Below the pieces are notes generated by a model. The model worked only from the letters and a program-made list of their open reading frames with translations, made no database searches and had not been told where the DNA came from. Source: Paracoccus sp. S3-43 (GTDB lineage: Bacteria; Pseudomonadota; Alphaproteobacteria; Rhodobacterales; Rhodobacteraceae). Taken from it: DNA of 64,000 nucleotides. This document shows positions 35,351 to 44,915 of this stretch, one piece after another; the first letter of the stretch is position 1; each line of letters begins with the position of its first letter. Made by a program: the position numbers and the translations under genes. The stretch lies in NCBI RefSeq assembly GCF_029027965.1, contig NZ_CP119082.1:1778001-1842000 (forward strand), written 5' to 3'.

Positions 35351-37237
35351 TTACTGGCTGCCCTTGCGGGGCTTGCCGCCCTTGCGGGGGGCAGCGAACT
35401 TGGCGCCGCGATCCTTGGCCGCGCCGGGACGCGGGGCGCCCGAACGCAACCCGCCCGGCTTGTCGAAGGAGGCCCCGCTGCGGGCGGGCTTGGCGCCCTT
35501 GGCCGCGCGGTCCTCGGCCGACCAGCGGGCCTTGCGGGGCTTGGCGGCGGGATCGGCGGGGGCCTGCGCAGGCGCGTCGGCCTGCTGCGCCTTCTGCCAG
35601 TCGCCTTCGGGCTTGCGGCGGGGGGCGCGGGGCTCCGCCGGGCGGGGCGCGCGGTCTAGGTCGGGTTCGCCGTCCAGGCGGCGCATGGTCAGGCCCGGCT
35701 CAAGCTCCATCACCTTGCCGAAGCGGTCCGCCTGCGCCACGGCGATCTGCACGAAGCTTTCGTCCTGGCGCACGCGGATGGCGCCGATGGCGTCGCGGGT
35801 GATGCCGCCGCCGTCGCAGATCTTGGGCAGCAGCCAGCGGGCCTCGGCCCGGCCGGTATGGCCGACCGACAGTTCGAACCACGCCGCCTCGCCGAAGGGC
35901 GGGCGTTCGCGGGCGGCGGCGGGGGCGCGGTCCTGCAAGACCGTCAGCTCCTCGGGCGCGGGGCGGCCTTCGCGCCACAGGCTGACGAAGGCCTGGGCCA
36001 GCCGGTCGGCCCCGAAACGCTGCAACAGCATCTGCGCCATCGCGGTGTCGTCGTCATTGCCGTCCTGCAGCGCGGGATGATCCAACATCCGCGTGTCGTC
36101 CTGCGCCCGAACCTCGTCGGCCGAGGGCGCCGGACCCCATTCGGCCTCGACCCGCGCGCGTTTCAGCAGCATCTGCGCCTTGCGAACCTCGGAGGGCATG
36201 ACGATCAGGGCGGACACGCCCTTGGCCCCTGCCCGCCCGGTGCGGCCCGACCGGTGCAGCAGCGTTTCGGAATTGGTCGGCAGGTCGGCATGGATCACCA
36301 GTTCCAGCCCCGGCAGGTCGATGCCGCGCGCCGCCACGTCGGTCGCGACGCAGACCTGCGCGCGGCCGTCGCGCAGGGCTTGCAACGCGTGGGTGCGTTC
36401 CTGCTGGCTCAGTTCACCCGACAGCGCCACGGCCTTGAAGCCGCGATTGCCCATCCGGGCCAGCAGGTGGTTCACATTGGCCCGCGTCTTGCAGAAGATG
36501 ATCGCGGTCCGCGCCTCGTGCAGGCGCAGAAGGTTGAAGATCGCGGGTTCGCGGTCGCGCGCGGCGACGGTGAAGGCGCGGTATTCGATATCGACATGCT
36601 GGCGCGATTCGCCCTGGGCCATGATCCGCAGGGCATCGTCCTGGAAGGTCCGGGCCAGCTGTTCGATGGCGGGCGGCACGGTGGCCGAGAACATCAGCGT
36701 GCGGCGCTGTTCGGGCGCGGATTGCAGGATGAATTCCAGATCCTCGCGGAAACCCAGGTCCAGCATCTCGTCCGCCTCGTCCAGGACGGCGACGCGCAGG
36801 CCGGACAGATCCAGCGATCCCCGTTCGATATGGTCGCGCAACCGGCCCGGCGTGCCGACGACGATATGGGCGCCCCGGTCCAGGGCGCGGCGTTCGCTGC
36901 GGTAATCCATGCCACCGACGCAGGTGGCGATGCGCGCGCCCGCCTGTTCGTAAAGCCAGCCCAGTTCGGCGGCGACTTGCAGCGCCAGTTCGCGGGTCGG
37001 GGCGATCGCCAGGCCCAGGGGAACGCCCGCATCGGGCAGCGCGTCGCCGTCCAGCAGTTGCGGCGCGATGGCCAGGCCGAAGGCCACCGTCTTGCCGGAT
37101 CCGGTCTGCGCCGAAACCAGCATGTCGCGGCCCGCCGCGTCGCTTTCCAGCACCGCCTGCTGAACCGAGGTCAGGCTGGCATAGCCCTTGGCCGCCAGGG
37201 CCGCGGCCAGCGGCGCGGCTATCGTATCGTTTGTCAT
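35351..37237 (-). CDS. DEAD-box RNA helicase with DbpA-type RNA-binding domain
   Basis: A 628-residue helicase. Motif I AQTGSGKT at 43-50, Ia PTRELALQ, II DEAD at 153-156, III SAT at 184-186, and VI HRSGRTGRAG. After the helicase core comes a DbpA-like RNA-binding domain (ARWLLPKICDGGGITRDAIGAIRVRQDESFVQIA, in parts), then a long basic, lysine/arginine/alanine-rich tail of about 100 residues. Such helicases remodel ribosomal precursors or structured mRNA (DeaD/CsdA and DbpA groups); the exact role is uncertain. Confidence 0.9.
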   Translation of the reverse strand: MTNDTIAAPLAAALAAKGYASLTSVQQAVLESDAAGRDMLVSAQTGSGKTVAFGLAIAPQLLDGDALPDAGVPLGLAIAPTRELALQVAAELGWLYEQAGARIATCVGGMDYRSERRALDRGAHIVVGTPGRLRDHIERGSLDLSGLRVAVLDEADEMLDLGFREDLEFILQSAPEQRRTLMFSATVPPAIEQLARTFQDDALRIMAQGESRQHVDIEYRAFTVAARDREPAIFNLLRLHEARTAIIFCKTRANVNHLLARMGNRGFKAVALSGELSQQERTHALQALRDGRAQVCVATDVAARGIDLPGLELVIHADLPTNSETLLHRSGRTGRAGAKGVSALIVMPSEVRKAQMLLKRARVEAEWGPAPSADEVRAQDDTRMLDHPALQDGNDDDTAMAQMLLQRFGADRLAQAFVSLWREGRPAPEELTVLQDRAPAAARERPPFGEAAWFELSVGHTGRAEARWLLPKICDGGGITRDAIGAIRVRQDESFVQIAVAQADRFGKVMELEPGLTMRRLDGEPDLDRAPRPAEPRAPRRKPEGDWQKAQQADAPAQAPADPAAKPRKARWSAEDRAAKGAKPARSGASFDKPGGLRSGAPRPGAAKDRGAKFAAPRKGGKPRKGSQ

Positions 37238-37387
37238 GTCATCGCCAGAATGGGGGTGCCGAACACCCGAGTGAGGGCACCGCGATCCTTGCGACAGACA
37301 TCTCCCGTGGTCCGCCGCGCCGGAAATCCCAGGCCGAAAGGGCGCTTTTAGACAGACCGGCCGCGGAAGTCAAAGGAAATGGGCCGG

Positions 37388-37636
37388 TCAGCCCATCCCA
37401 AGCGCGGCCTTGTACATTTCCAGGATCGCCTCTTCCTCGGCGATGTCGTCGCGGTCGCGCTTGCGCAGGGCGACGATCTTCTTCATCACCTTGGTGTCAT
37501 AGCCTCGGGCCTTCGCCTCGGCCATCACCTCTTTCTGGCGTTCGGTGATGTCCTTCTTCTCGGCTTCCAGTTGCTCGTATTGCTCGATGAACTGGCGCAG
37601 CTCGTCGGCTGCCACGCTGTAGGCCTGATCGTCCAT
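37388..37636 (-). CDS. GapR-family DNA-binding protein (DUF2312)
   Basis: An 82-residue helical protein, complete for the family: DELRQFIEQYEQLEAEKK, then EVMAEAKARGYDTKVMKKIVALRKR and an acidic helix ending EEEAILEMYKAALG. Caulobacter GapR is a nucleoid-associated tetramer that clamps overtwisted DNA ahead of replication and transcription. The start at 37636 (MDDQAYSV) is where homology begins. It is a single gene in front of the DEAD-box gene, 150 bases away. Confidence 0.9.
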   Translation of the reverse strand: MDDQAYSVAADELRQFIEQYEQLEAEKKDITERQKEVMAEAKARGYDTKVMKKIVALRKRDRDDIAEEEAILEMYKAALGMG

Positions 37637-37755
37637 CCTGGGATTCCTTCCGTTTGGTCCTGCCCGTTCCTGGCGGCACCTGTTAGGCGGTCTTGCCGCG
37701 CGGCGCAATCGCCGCTAGGGCGCGGAGCGGAAACATGGGCGGGGATGATGATCCG

Positions 37756-37980
37756 ATGACGGTCTTCGACGGGTTGATCTGGGGCGGCGCGGCGCTGACG
37801 CTGGCGGGGGTCGCGGCGCTGATCTGGTGCATCCTGACGGTGGCGCGGGCGCGCAAGGGGGGCCTGGACGACGCCGCGCTGCGCGACCGGATGCGGGGCG
37901 TGCTGGCGGTCAACATGGGCGCCCTGGCCGCGTCGATGATCGGGCTGCTGCTGGTGATCTGCGGGATCGTGCTGGGCTGA
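37756..37980 (+). CDS. Small two-helix membrane protein
   Basis: A 74-residue protein with two membrane helices (about 6-28, [21 protein letters not shown], and 50-72) joined by a basic cytoplasmic loop ([18 protein letters not shown]). No family recognised. Its stop overlaps the dtd start (TGATG), so it is co-translated with dtd. An ATG at 37735 would add seven residues. Confidence 0.65.
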   Translation: MTVFDGLIWGGAALTLAGVAALIWCILTVARARKGGLDDAALRDRMRGVLAVNMGALAASMIGLLLVICGIVLG

Positions 37981-38429
37981 TGCGCGCCCTGGTCCAACGC
38001 GTCACCGAGGCAAGCGTCCAAGTGGACGGCACCGTTATCGGCCGGACGGGACCGGGGCTTCTGGTGCTGGTCTGCGCGATGGCGGGCGATGATCGGGACG
38101 CCGCCGACACGCTGGCGCTGCGCGTGGCCAGGCTGCGCATCTTCCGCGACGACGCGGGCCGGATGAACCGGTCGCTGCTGGATGTCGGCGGCGGCGCCCT
38201 GGTCGTCAGCCAGTTCACGCTGGCCGCCGACACGCGCAGCGGCAACCGCCCCGGCTTTTCCTCGGCCGCCGCGCCCGATGACGGGCGGCGGCTTTACGAC
38301 CGCTTTGCCGCCAGCCTGGCCGCGCAGGGAATCCCGGTCGAAACCGGCAGCTTCGGCGCCGACATGAGCGTGCGGCTGACCAATGACGGGCCGGTGACGA
38401 TCTGGCTGGATACGGCAGACCGCGCTTGA
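37980..38429 (+). CDS. dtd: D-aminoacyl-tRNA deacylase
   Basis: A 149-residue DTD-family proofreading enzyme that removes D-amino acids from tRNA. The two conserved active-site elements are SQFTLAAD and the C-terminal NDGPVT (NxGPVT class). The N-terminal [17 protein letters not shown] and [21 protein letters not shown] are also typical. It begins in the stop codon of the small membrane-protein gene. Confidence 0.94.
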   Translation: MRALVQRVTEASVQVDGTVIGRTGPGLLVLVCAMAGDDRDAADTLALRVARLRIFRDDAGRMNRSLLDVGGGALVVSQFTLAADTRSGNRPGFSSAAAPDDGRRLYDRFAASLAAQGIPVETGSFGADMSVRLTNDGPVTIWLDTADRA

Positions 38430-38646
38430 CTTGCGCGCCGCAAGGCCCCATCTGGGGCGTGCCGATGCCTGCTGCCGCGTGAGCAGCCGCGATTTTCGCC
38501 CCAAGGCCCGGCATCCATTCCAGTTTCCCATTCACGCGGGGAGGCTTGCGGGCACCCTATCGCGCCCGCATCCCTGCTGATCGCCGCGCATCCGACGCGG
38601 CCATGGCCTTGCGTCCGATACGGGGGACGCGGGGAACGAGAGTTTG

Positions 38647-40005
38647 ATGGACCACAAGAACACCCGCCGCCCCTCGCGCGGCCAGAAGCCCCGGCCCCGC
38701 AACCTGCCGCCGCTTGACGCCAATGAAGGCCGCCGGGCGCCCGCGCGCGACCCGCTGCCGACCGGCGCCTTTGCGGACATGGGCATCGACCACCGCATCA
38801 ACGCCAATATCGCGGCCATCGGGCTGACCAAGCCGACGCCGATCCAGGACCAGGCGATCCCCTCGGTCGTGCAGGGCCGCGACGTGCTGGGCCTAGCGCA
38901 GACCGGCACCGGCAAGACGGCGGCCTTCGGCCTGCCGATGTTGACCCGGCTGATCAACTTCGGCAAGAAGCCCGATCCCCGGACCTGCCGCGCGCTGATC
39001 CTGGCGCCGACCCGCGAACTGGCGACCCAGATCGCCGCCAATATCGACGCCTATGCCGAAGGCACGCCGATCCGGTCCTTCCGGGTGGTGGGCGGCGCCT
39101 CGATCAACGTGCAGACCGAACGGCTGTCGCGCGGCGTCGACGTGCTGATCGCCACGCCCGGCCGGTTGATGGACCTGATCGAGCGGCGCGCGATCAGCCT
39201 TGAGGCCACCACCTATCTGGTGCTGGACGAGGCCGACCAGATGCTGGACATCGGCTTCATCCACACGCTGCGCAAGATCGCGCGGATGCTGCCCAAGGAC
39301 CGCCAGACGCTGCTGTTTTCCGCAACCATGCCCAAGCTGATGGAGGAGCTGGCCGACACCTATCTGACCGATCCGGTCCGGGTGGCGGTGAACCCTCCGG
39401 GCCAGGCGGCCAAGAAGATCGAGCAGGGCGTGCATTTCGTCACCCAGGGCGACAAGGCGACGCTGCTGGCCGAATACCTGGCCAAGCATCCGGGCGAACT
39501 GGCGATGGTCTTTGGCCGCACCAAGCACGGTTCGGAAAAGCTTGCCAAGCTGCTGGAGAAATGGGGCTTCGCCGTCGCCGCGATCCACGGCAACAAGTCC
39601 CAGGGCCAGCGGGAACGCGCGCTCGACGCCTTCCGCAAGGGCCAGACGCAGGTGCTGGTGGCAACCGACGTGGCGGCGCGGGGGCTGGATATCCCCGAGG
39701 TCGCGCATGTCTATAACTACGACCTGCCGAACGTGCCGGAAAACTACGTCCACCGGATCGGCCGCACCGCGCGCGCGGGCCGCGACGGCCGCGCCGTGGC
39801 CTTCTGCGCGCCCGCCGAGTTGGGCGAATTGCGCGCCATCGAAAAGGCGATGAAGTCGCCGATCCCGGTGATCGGCGGCGAGGCGCCGGTCGGGCCGGTG
39901 CCCTCGGCCCGTCCCCAGGGCGGCCGCGGCAAGCCGATGGGCGCGGGCGCGAACAAGCGTCCGGCGCGGCGTCCCTCGCGCCAGCCGAAAAGCCGGCAGG
40001 CGTAG
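38647..40005 (+). CDS. rhlE: DEAD-box RNA helicase, RhlE type
   Basis: A 452-residue helicase of the RhlE group. Motif Q GLTKPTPIQDQAIP, motif I AQTGTGKT at 84-91, DEAD at 194-197, SAT, and HRIGRTARAGRDG. It has a 40-residue basic N-terminal tail and a short basic C-terminal tail. The 217 bases ahead of the ATG contain no gene and may hold a long leader, as is common for cold- or ribosome-linked helicases. A good terminator follows. Confidence 0.92.
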   Translation: MDHKNTRRPSRGQKPRPRNLPPLDANEGRRAPARDPLPTGAFADMGIDHRINANIAAIGLTKPTPIQDQAIPSVVQGRDVLGLAQTGTGKTAAFGLPMLTRLINFGKKPDPRTCRALILAPTRELATQIAANIDAYAEGTPIRSFRVVGGASINVQTERLSRGVDVLIATPGRLMDLIERRAISLEATTYLVLDEADQMLDIGFIHTLRKIARMLPKDRQTLLFSATMPKLMEELADTYLTDPVRVAVNPPGQAAKKIEQGVHFVTQGDKATLLAEYLAKHPGELAMVFGRTKHGSEKLAKLLEKWGFAVAAIHGNKSQGQRERALDAFRKGQTQVLVATDVAARGLDIPEVAHVYNYDLPNVPENYVHRIGRTARAGRDGRAVAFCAPAELGELRAIEKAMKSPIPVIGGEAPVGPVPSARPQGGRGKPMGAGANKRPARRPSRQPKSRQA

Positions 40006-40028
40006 TGCCGGGGGCGGCGTCGCCCTTT

Positions 40029-40052
40029 GGATATTTGAGTGAAGAAGAAGCC
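40029..40052 (+). repeat. Dispersed GGATATTT element, copy 2
   Basis: GGATATTT, four bases, then GTGAAGAAGAAGCC, 23 bases after the rhlE stop; its last bases form the 5' edge of the terminator stem. Confidence 0.6.
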
Positions 40053-40078
40053 GCAGGGTTCGCGCCCTGCGGTTTTTT
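40051..40078 (+). terminator. Rho-independent terminator of rhlE
   Basis: CCGCAGGG / CCCTGCGG, an 8-bp stem with a 6-base loop followed by TTTTTT. The T run reaches the stop codon of the convergent Bcr-type gene. Confidence 0.88.
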
Positions 40079-41265
40079 CATGCGAGTCGCAGGCGCGGCA
40101 GGGATGCGGCGGCGGCGCACCAGGCAAGCGCGGCGCAGAGCGCGATGGCCGCGACCATGCTGGCGGCGCTGTTGTCCATGAACGGGCCGGTCAGCGCGAT
40201 CATCACGCCGCCGGTCAGCATCTGGAACGTCCCGCCCAGGGACGAGGCGAGACCGGCGATGTCGGGATGCGGGTCCAGCGACATCACCATCGCCGTGGGC
40301 ATCACCAGGCCCAGGCAGGCATTGCCGACGAACAGCCCCGCCATCACCACTGGCAGCGCATCAAAGCCCAGCCAGACGATCAGCGCCAGCGCGATCATCG
40401 CCGCCGCGAAGCCCGTGATCGCCAGCGAGATCACCCGCTCCATCCCGTATCGCTGCGCCAGCGGCCCCGCGAATTGCGAGGCGCCGAAAAAGCCGATCGC
40501 ATTGGCCGCGAAGGCCAGCGAGAAACCCGTCGGCGACAGCCCGTATTGCCGCGTATAGACGAAGCTGGCGGACGAGATGAACACGAAGAAGCTGGCCATC
40601 CCGAAGCCGCCGATCATCGTCAGCCCCATGAAGCGGCGGTCCGTCAGCAGCCGCCGCGCGCCCGACAGCATCGGCGCCAGGCTGACCGGGCGGCGATGTT
40701 CGGGGGCCAGCGTTTCCGGCAGCACGAACAGGATCAGGGCCAGGCTGACCAGGGCGGCGACGGCGAGGACGGCGAAGATCTCCCGCCAGCCGCCCCAGGC
40801 CATCACCAGCGATCCGGTCAGCGGCGCCAGCATGGGCGAGACGGCGATGACGATCATGATCGTGGACATGACGCGGGCGGCCTGGGGCCCGGTCGCCACG
40901 TCGCGGATCACCGCGCGCGGCACCGCCATCAGCGTGGCCGCCCCCAGCCCCTGGACCGCGCGCGCCGCGATCAGCCAGCCGATGGTCGGCGCCAGCGCCG
41001 CGCCCAGCGTGGCGGCGGTGAAGATCGCCACGCCGATCACCAGCGGCCGCTTGCGCCCCAAGGCGTCGGCCATCGGGCCATAGATCATCTGCGCGATGCC
41101 GAAGACGATGAAATAGGAGGTCAGCGTCAGCGCCGCCCCGGCCTCGGTCGTGCCGAGGTCGGCGGCCACCTGCGGCAGCGCGGGCAGATACATGTCGATC
41201 GCGAAGGGACCGACGGCGGAAAGCACGCCCAGCACAAGGGCCATGCGGAACAGGGGATCGCGCAT
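40078..41265 (-). CDS. Bcr/CflA-type multidrug efflux MFS transporter
   Basis: A 395-residue 12-helix major-facilitator protein with the Bcr/CflA start (FAIDMYLPALPQVAADLG), the loop motif GPMADALGRKRPL, and helix 5 motif with GAATLMAVPRAVIRD. Such proteins export bicyclomycin, chloramphenicol or sulphonamides, or cysteine in some species; the substrate here is not known. It is convergent with rhlE. Confidence 0.9.
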   Translation of the reverse strand: MRDPLFRMALVLGVLSAVGPFAIDMYLPALPQVAADLGTTEAGAALTLTSYFIVFGIAQMIYGPMADALGRKRPLVIGVAIFTAATLGAALAPTIGWLIAARAVQGLGAATLMAVPRAVIRDVATGPQAARVMSTIMIVIAVSPMLAPLTGSLVMAWGGWREIFAVLAVAALVSLALILFVLPETLAPEHRRPVSLAPMLSGARRLLTDRRFMGLTMIGGFGMASFFVFISSASFVYTRQYGLSPTGFSLAFAANAIGFFGASQFAGPLAQRYGMERVISLAITGFAAAMIALALIVWLGFDALPVVMAGLFVGNACLGLVMPTAMVMSLDPHPDIAGLASSLGGTFQMLTGGVMIALTGPFMDNSAASMVAAIALCAALAWCAAAASLPRLRLA

Positions 41266-41403
41266 CTGGAAACCTGATCATGCAAAGAAGAAGGCAACGC
41301 GGAATCGCGCTGTGTGATTTAACCGCCGCCTGCGGCCTTTTGCCAGCTTGCGCGCCGCGGCGCAACCCTTGCCGCCGCCCTGCCCCGGCGCTATGGGGCG
41401 CGG

Positions 41404-41976
41404 ATGGCCAAGCTCTATTTCCATTACTCGACCATGAACGCGGGCAAAAGCACGCTGCTTTTGCAGGCGTCCTATAACTATCGCGAACGGGGGATGGGCA
41501 CGCTGCTGCTGACGGCCGCGCTGGACAGCCGGGCAGGCCATGGCGTCATCGCCAGCCGCATCGGCATCAGCGACGAGGCGCTGACCTTCGATCCGGGCAC
41601 CGACATGGCCGCCCTGATCCGGGATCGCGGCGCGGATTGCGCCTGCGTCTTCGTGGACGAGGCGCAGTTCCTGACCCCGGCCCAGGTCTGGCAACTGGCC
41701 CGCGTGGCCGACGACCTGCATATCCCCGTCATGTGCTATGGCCTGCGCGTCGATTTCCGGGGCGAGTTGTTTCCGGGTTCCGCCGCCCTGCTGGCCCTGG
41801 CCGACGACCTGCGCGAGGTGCGCACCATCTGCCATTGCGGCAAGAAGGCGACCATGGTCATCCGCCGCGACGATCAGGGCCGCGCGATCACCGAGGGCGC
41901 GCAGGTGCAGGTCGGAGGCAACGAAACCTATGTCTCGCTGTGCCGGCGCCACTGGCGCGAGGCGACGGGGAACTGA
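41404..41976 (+). CDS. tdk: Thymidine kinase (type II)
   Basis: A 190-residue TK1-like kinase that phosphorylates thymidine for salvage. P-loop TMNAGKST at 10-17, catalytic Glu86 in FVDEAQF, the lasso and nucleoside-binding region ([12 protein letters not shown]), and zinc ligands Cys143, Cys145, Cys180 and His183. Length is normal for bacterial Tdk. Confidence 0.94.
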   Translation: MAKLYFHYSTMNAGKSTLLLQASYNYRERGMGTLLLTAALDSRAGHGVIASRIGISDEALTFDPGTDMAALIRDRGADCACVFVDEAQFLTPAQVWQLARVADDLHIPVMCYGLRVDFRGELFPGSAALLALADDLREVRTICHCGKKATMVIRRDDQGRAITEGAQVQVGGNETYVSLCRRHWREATGN

Positions 41977-42067
41977 ACATCAATTCTCGCGGAATGCGTG
42001 TGGCCCGCGTTGCGACGGGCGGGGGCTTGCTGTAACCATCGGCCCCAAACAGGCAAAGGATTTTTCC

Positions 42068-43213
42068 ATGCGTGCTTTCCTGCTGCGGCTGATCGCCCTT
42101 CTCTCGCTGGCCGCGCCTGTGCAGGCGTTCGAGACGACCGCGACCTCGGCCTGGGTCTATGACGTGAACACCAGCACGGTGCTGATGGCGAAGAATGCCG
42201 ACGCGCCGATCCCGCCCGCGTCCATGTCCAAGCTGATGACGCTGTACATGGTGTTCGAGGCGCTGGAAAACGGCCGCCTGACGCTGACCGACACCCTGCC
42301 CGTGTCGACCAAGGCCTGGCAGATGGGCGGGTCGAAGATGTTCGTGGAACCGCGCGACACGCCGACCGTGGACCAGCTGATCAAGGGCGTGATCGTGCTG
42401 TCGGGCAACGATGCCTGCGTGGTCCTGGCCGAGGGGCTGGCGGGGACCGAGGACGCCTTTGCCCGCCAGATGACCGAACGCGGCAAGGCCCTGGGGCTGA
42501 AGCATTCGGTCTTCAAGAACTCGACCGGCTGGCCGGCCGAGGGCCATGTCATGTCGGCCGAGGATCTGGGGATGCTGGCGATGCGTCTGATCCAGGATTT
42601 CCCGCAATATTACGGCGATTTCGCGCTCACCGAATTCCGCTATATGGACCGGGTGCCGTCGAACCGCTTCAACCGCAACCCGCTGCTGCGGCTGGATATC
42701 GGCGCCGACGGCCTCAAGACCGGGCACACGCAAGAGGCCGGTTACGGCCTGGTCGGATCGGCCGTGCAGGACGGGCGCCGGGTGATCTTCGTGATCAGCG
42801 GACTGGCCAGCGACACCGCGCGGGCCGAGGAATCGGAGCGCATCGTCAACTGGGCCTTCCGCCAGTTCAGCATGGAAACGCTGGTGCCCGCCGGAGAGAC
42901 CGTGGTCGAGGCGCCGGTCTGGCTGGGCACCCGGTCGCGCGTGGGCCTGACCACGCGGGACGGTGTGAACGTGCTGCTGCCCGCCGGGTCCAGGGATCAG
43001 GTCAAGGTCGAGGCGGTCTTTGAATCCCCCATCCCCGCCCCCATCGCCAAGGGCGACCAGATCGGCCGCCTTGTCGTGTCGGTTCCGGGCACCCAGGACG
43101 CCATCACCCCCCTGCTGGCGGCCGAGGACGTGCCCGAGGCGGGTTTCGCGGGCCGCATGAAGGGCGCCGTCCTGCGGCTGGGCCACAAGGCGGTCGAAGC
43201 CGCGGGCCTTTGA
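42068..43213 (+). CDS. D-alanyl-D-alanine carboxypeptidase (PBP5/6-like)
   Basis: A 381-residue penicillin-binding protein that trims the terminal D-alanine from peptidoglycan stems. A signal peptide (1-20, cut at VQA-FETT) precedes the active-site SMSK (nucleophile Ser52), SGN at 112-114 and KTG at 217-219. A C-terminal beta domain and amphipathic end (GRMKGAVLRLGHKAVEAAGL) anchor it to the outer face of the inner membrane. Its stop overlaps tmk (TGATG). Confidence 0.93.
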   Translation: MRAFLLRLIALLSLAAPVQAFETTATSAWVYDVNTSTVLMAKNADAPIPPASMSKLMTLYMVFEALENGRLTLTDTLPVSTKAWQMGGSKMFVEPRDTPTVDQLIKGVIVLSGNDACVVLAEGLAGTEDAFARQMTERGKALGLKHSVFKNSTGWPAEGHVMSAEDLGMLAMRLIQDFPQYYGDFALTEFRYMDRVPSNRFNRNPLLRLDIGADGLKTGHTQEAGYGLVGSAVQDGRRVIFVISGLASDTARAEESERIVNWAFRQFSMETLVPAGETVVEAPVWLGTRSRVGLTTRDGVNVLLPAGSRDQVKVEAVFESPIPAPIAKGDQIGRLVVSVPGTQDAITPLLAAEDVPEAGFAGRMKGAVLRLGHKAVEAAGL

Positions 43214-43809
43214 TGTTCATCAGCTTCGACGGGATCGACGGCTGCGGCAAGTCCACCCAGGCCCGGCTGCTGGCCGATGCCCTGCGGGCCGAAGGGCGCG
43301 CGGTCGTCCTGACCCGCGAACCCGGCGGCAGTCCCGGCGCCGAGGAGATCCGCCGCCTGCTGGTCGAGGGCGCGGGCGAACGCTGGTCGGCCGAAACCGA
43401 ATGCCTGCTGTTCACCGCCGCGCGCCGCGACCACCTGGAACGCACCATCCGCCCCGCCCTGGCCGAGGGCAAGACCGTCATCACCGACCGTTTCGCGGAT
43501 TCCACCCGCGTCTATCAGGGCGCGGCGCGCGGCGACCTGCGTGCCTTCGTGGACCGGATGCACGATCTGGCCATCGGCGTCGACCCCGACCTGACCTTCG
43601 TCATCGACCTTGACCCGGCCACCGCGCTTGGCCGGGGCCATGCGCGCGGCGGGGCCGAGGATCGCTTCGAAAGCCTGGGGCTGGATTTCCAGCGGCGGCT
43701 GGCGCAGGGGTTCCGCGCGCTTGCGCAAGAATTTCCCACCCGCGTCCGGCTGATCGACGGCAGCGGCGGCGCGGATGAGGTCGCCGCCCGCGTCCGGGCC
43801 GCGCTGTGA
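43213..43809 (+). CDS. tmk: Thymidylate kinase
   Basis: A 198-residue dTMP kinase: P-loop DGIDGCGKST near the N-terminus, the DR-type motif VITDRFADSTRVYQGAARG, and LTREPGGSPGAEEIR with the DRx substrate residues. It makes dTDP for DNA synthesis. It starts in the stop codon of the carboxypeptidase gene and overlaps holB by 4 bases. Confidence 0.95.
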   Translation: MFISFDGIDGCGKSTQARLLADALRAEGRAVVLTREPGGSPGAEEIRRLLVEGAGERWSAETECLLFTAARRDHLERTIRPALAEGKTVITDRFADSTRVYQGAARGDLRAFVDRMHDLAIGVDPDLTFVIDLDPATALGRGHARGGAEDRFESLGLDFQRRLAQGFRALAQEFPTRVRLIDGSGGADEVAARVRAAL

Positions 43810-44912
43810 AGTCTGACCCCGACGACATTCCCGAACCCGACCGCGTTCCCGGCGCGCCCCATCCGCGCCATACCGGCCGCGTGATCGGCCAGGACGCCGC
43901 CATTGCCGAGTTCACCGACGCCGTGCAGGGCGGGCGGCTGCACCATGCCTGGCTGCTGACCGGCCCGCGCGGCGTGGGCAAGGCGACGCTGGCCTGGGCC
44001 ATCGCCCGCTGGATGCTGTCGGGGGCGACCGGCCCCTTCGGCGCGGCGGACAGCCCCGAGGCGCGGCGCATGGCCGCCCTGTCGGAACCCCGCCTGCATC
44101 TGGTCCGCCGCCCCTGGGACGACAAGGCCGGGCGGCTGTCCGCGCAGATCACGGTCGATGAAATCCGGCGGCTCTTGTCCTTCTTCCACCTGTCCGCGGC
44201 CGAGGGTGGACGCCGCGTCGCCATCATCGACGCCGCCGACGACATGAACCCCGCCGCCGCCAACGCCCTGCTGAAGATGCTGGAGGAACCGCCCGCTGAC
44301 GCGCTGATCCTGATGATCGCCCACCAGCCTGCGGGCCTGCTGCCGACCATCCGGTCGCGCTGCCGGACGCTGCGCCTGTCGCCGCTGAACCCCGCGCAGA
44401 TGGGCAGCGTCCTGTCCCATCTGGGCATCGACGAGGATGCCGAGGCGCTTGCCGCCCTGTCCGACGGTTCGGTGGGTGAGGCGCTGCGGCTGGCAGGACA
44501 AGGCGGCCTCGACCGCTATCAGCAGTTGGTGGACCTGATCGGCACCCTGCCCCGGCTGGACCGTCCGCGCGCGGCGGCATTCGCCGAGGGCGCGGCGGGA
44601 CGGGCGGGGGCCGATGGCGATCCCTTCGATCTGACGATGACGGTGCTGGACCGCTTCCTGACCCGCACCGCGCGGGCCGGGCTGATGGGGCCGCCCCTGC
44701 CCCAGGCCGCGCGGGGCGAGGGCGCGCTGCTGGCCCGCATCTCGCCCGACGACCAGGCGGCGCGGGTCTGGGCCGAGGCGCAGGCGCGGCTGTCGGCGCG
44801 GGCGCGGACCGGACGGGCGGTCAACCTTGACCCTGCCGCCCTGGTGATGGATATGCTGATCGAACTGGCGCATCTGCCGCCCGCGCGATCCGCCCTGCCA
44901 GCCAAAGGTTGA
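43806..44912 (+). CDS. holB: DNA polymerase III delta' subunit
   Basis: A 368-residue clamp-loader AAA+ protein with a GTG start inside the tmk stop. It has LHHAWLLTGPRGVGKATLAWAIARWML (P-loop-like part GPRGVGKAT), the helical MLEEPPADALILMIAHQPAGLLPTIRSRCRTLRL region (in parts: LEEPP, TIRSRC, the sensor/SRC motif) and the C-terminal collar. It is the tmk-holB pair common to many bacteria. Confidence 0.93.
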   Translation: MKSDPDDIPEPDRVPGAPHPRHTGRVIGQDAAIAEFTDAVQGGRLHHAWLLTGPRGVGKATLAWAIARWMLSGATGPFGAADSPEARRMAALSEPRLHLVRRPWDDKAGRLSAQITVDEIRRLLSFFHLSAAEGGRRVAIIDAADDMNPAAANALLKMLEEPPADALILMIAHQPAGLLPTIRSRCRTLRLSPLNPAQMGSVLSHLGIDEDAEALAALSDGSVGEALRLAGQGGLDRYQQLVDLIGTLPRLDRPRAAAFAEGAAGRAGADGDPFDLTMTVLDRFLTRTARAGLMGPPLPQAARGEGALLARISPDDQAARVWAEAQARLSARARTGRAVNLDPAALVMDMLIELAHLPPARSALPAKG

Positions 44913-44915
44913 TCC